Assembly: GCA_030668345.1 (NCBI GenBank)
Contig: DAOUUD010000114.1
Span: 1-6,015, forward strand
Length of the DNA: 6,015 nucleotides
Direction: 5' to 3'
DNA from: Candidatus Cloacimonadota bacterium
Lineage (GTDB): Bacteria; Cloacimonadota; Cloacimonadia; Cloacimonadales; TCS61
Below, in pieces: positions 5,920 to 6,015 of the stretch (the stretch's first letter is position 1; each line of letters opens with the position of its first letter). The notes beneath the pieces are model-generated. The model made no database searches. It had not been told where the DNA came from and was given only the letters and a program-made list of their open reading frames with translations. A program made the translations under genes and the position numbers.

Positions 5920-6015
5920 ATGAAAAAAACAATATTAATAATTTCACTTTTTCTTATTGCCTTTTCAGGGCAGCTATATGGAGAGATACAGCCTGCCCAC
6001 AGAGCGCTGCTGATG
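5920..6015 (+). CDS. Start of an exported protein of unknown function (cut by window edge)
   Basis: The 32 visible codons read as a typical Sec signal peptide: MKK, then a hydrophobic core TILIISLFLIAF (4-15), then a polar region with plausible cleavage after LYG (residue 21), ahead of EIQPAHRALLM. There is no lipobox cysteine in the visible part, so a lipoprotein is not supported. The start is well supported by GGAG at 5910-5913, six nt before the ATG. It begins 13 bp after the kinase stop and is very likely co-transcribed with it. The mature domain lies outside the window, so no function is assigned. Confidence 0.75.
   Translation, partial: MKKTILIISLFLIAFSGQLYGEIQPAHRALLM

Noticed and set aside
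1..6015. CRISPR array, insertion sequence, tRNA, toxin-antitoxin or defence system
   Set aside because: I saw no spaced repeats, transposase motifs, cloverleaf sequences or small paired toxin genes. Nearly all the DNA is accounted for by seven genes with short gaps.

Overview
The window is chromosomal DNA from an AT-rich bacterium. It uses Shine-Dalgarno (SD) sites (GGAGG, AAGGA, GGAG), makes isoprenoids by the MEP pathway (dxs), makes queuosine (queD) and modifies tRNA wobble uridines (mnmE). A short signal peptide opens the last reading frame. I cannot fix the phylum from this sequence. The gene mix looks like a poorly sampled Gram-negative lineage, for example a Cloacimonadota-like group, but that is only an impression. 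I see no mobile element, CRISPR array, tRNA or rRNA.

The layout is two divergent gene blocks around a 134-bp intergenic region (3499-3632). The left block reads on the minus strand: queD (3498-3130), engB (3117-2509), dxs (2436-577) and mnmE (573 to beyond the left edge). The gaps are 12, 72 and 3 bp, so one transcription unit is likely, although the 72-bp gap could hold an internal promoter. Most of this block is translation housekeeping: QueD leads to queuosine at tRNA G34, MnmE modifies tRNA U34, and EngB is a GTPase for large-subunit ribosome assembly. Dxs is the odd one out, feeding isoprenoid, quinone and thiamine/pyridoxal precursors.

The right block reads on the plus strand: an unrecognised membrane protein with an N-terminal four-Cys zinc-ribbon-like segment (3633-4442), a 469-residue protein with two complete deoxynucleoside-kinase domains in one chain (4497-5906), and the first 32 codons of an exported protein (from 5920). 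The gaps are 54 and 13 bp.

The most interesting item is the tandem deoxynucleoside kinase. Both halves keep a P-loop, the catalytic acidic/arginine pair, base-contacting positions and an arginine-rich LID. It looks like a covalent version of the two-subunit deoxynucleoside kinases known from lactobacilli. Second are the zinc-ribbon membrane protein and the structured divergent intergenic region, which has a near-perfect 22-bp palindrome and a 15-bp tandem duplication. I found no clearly new defence or mobile system.
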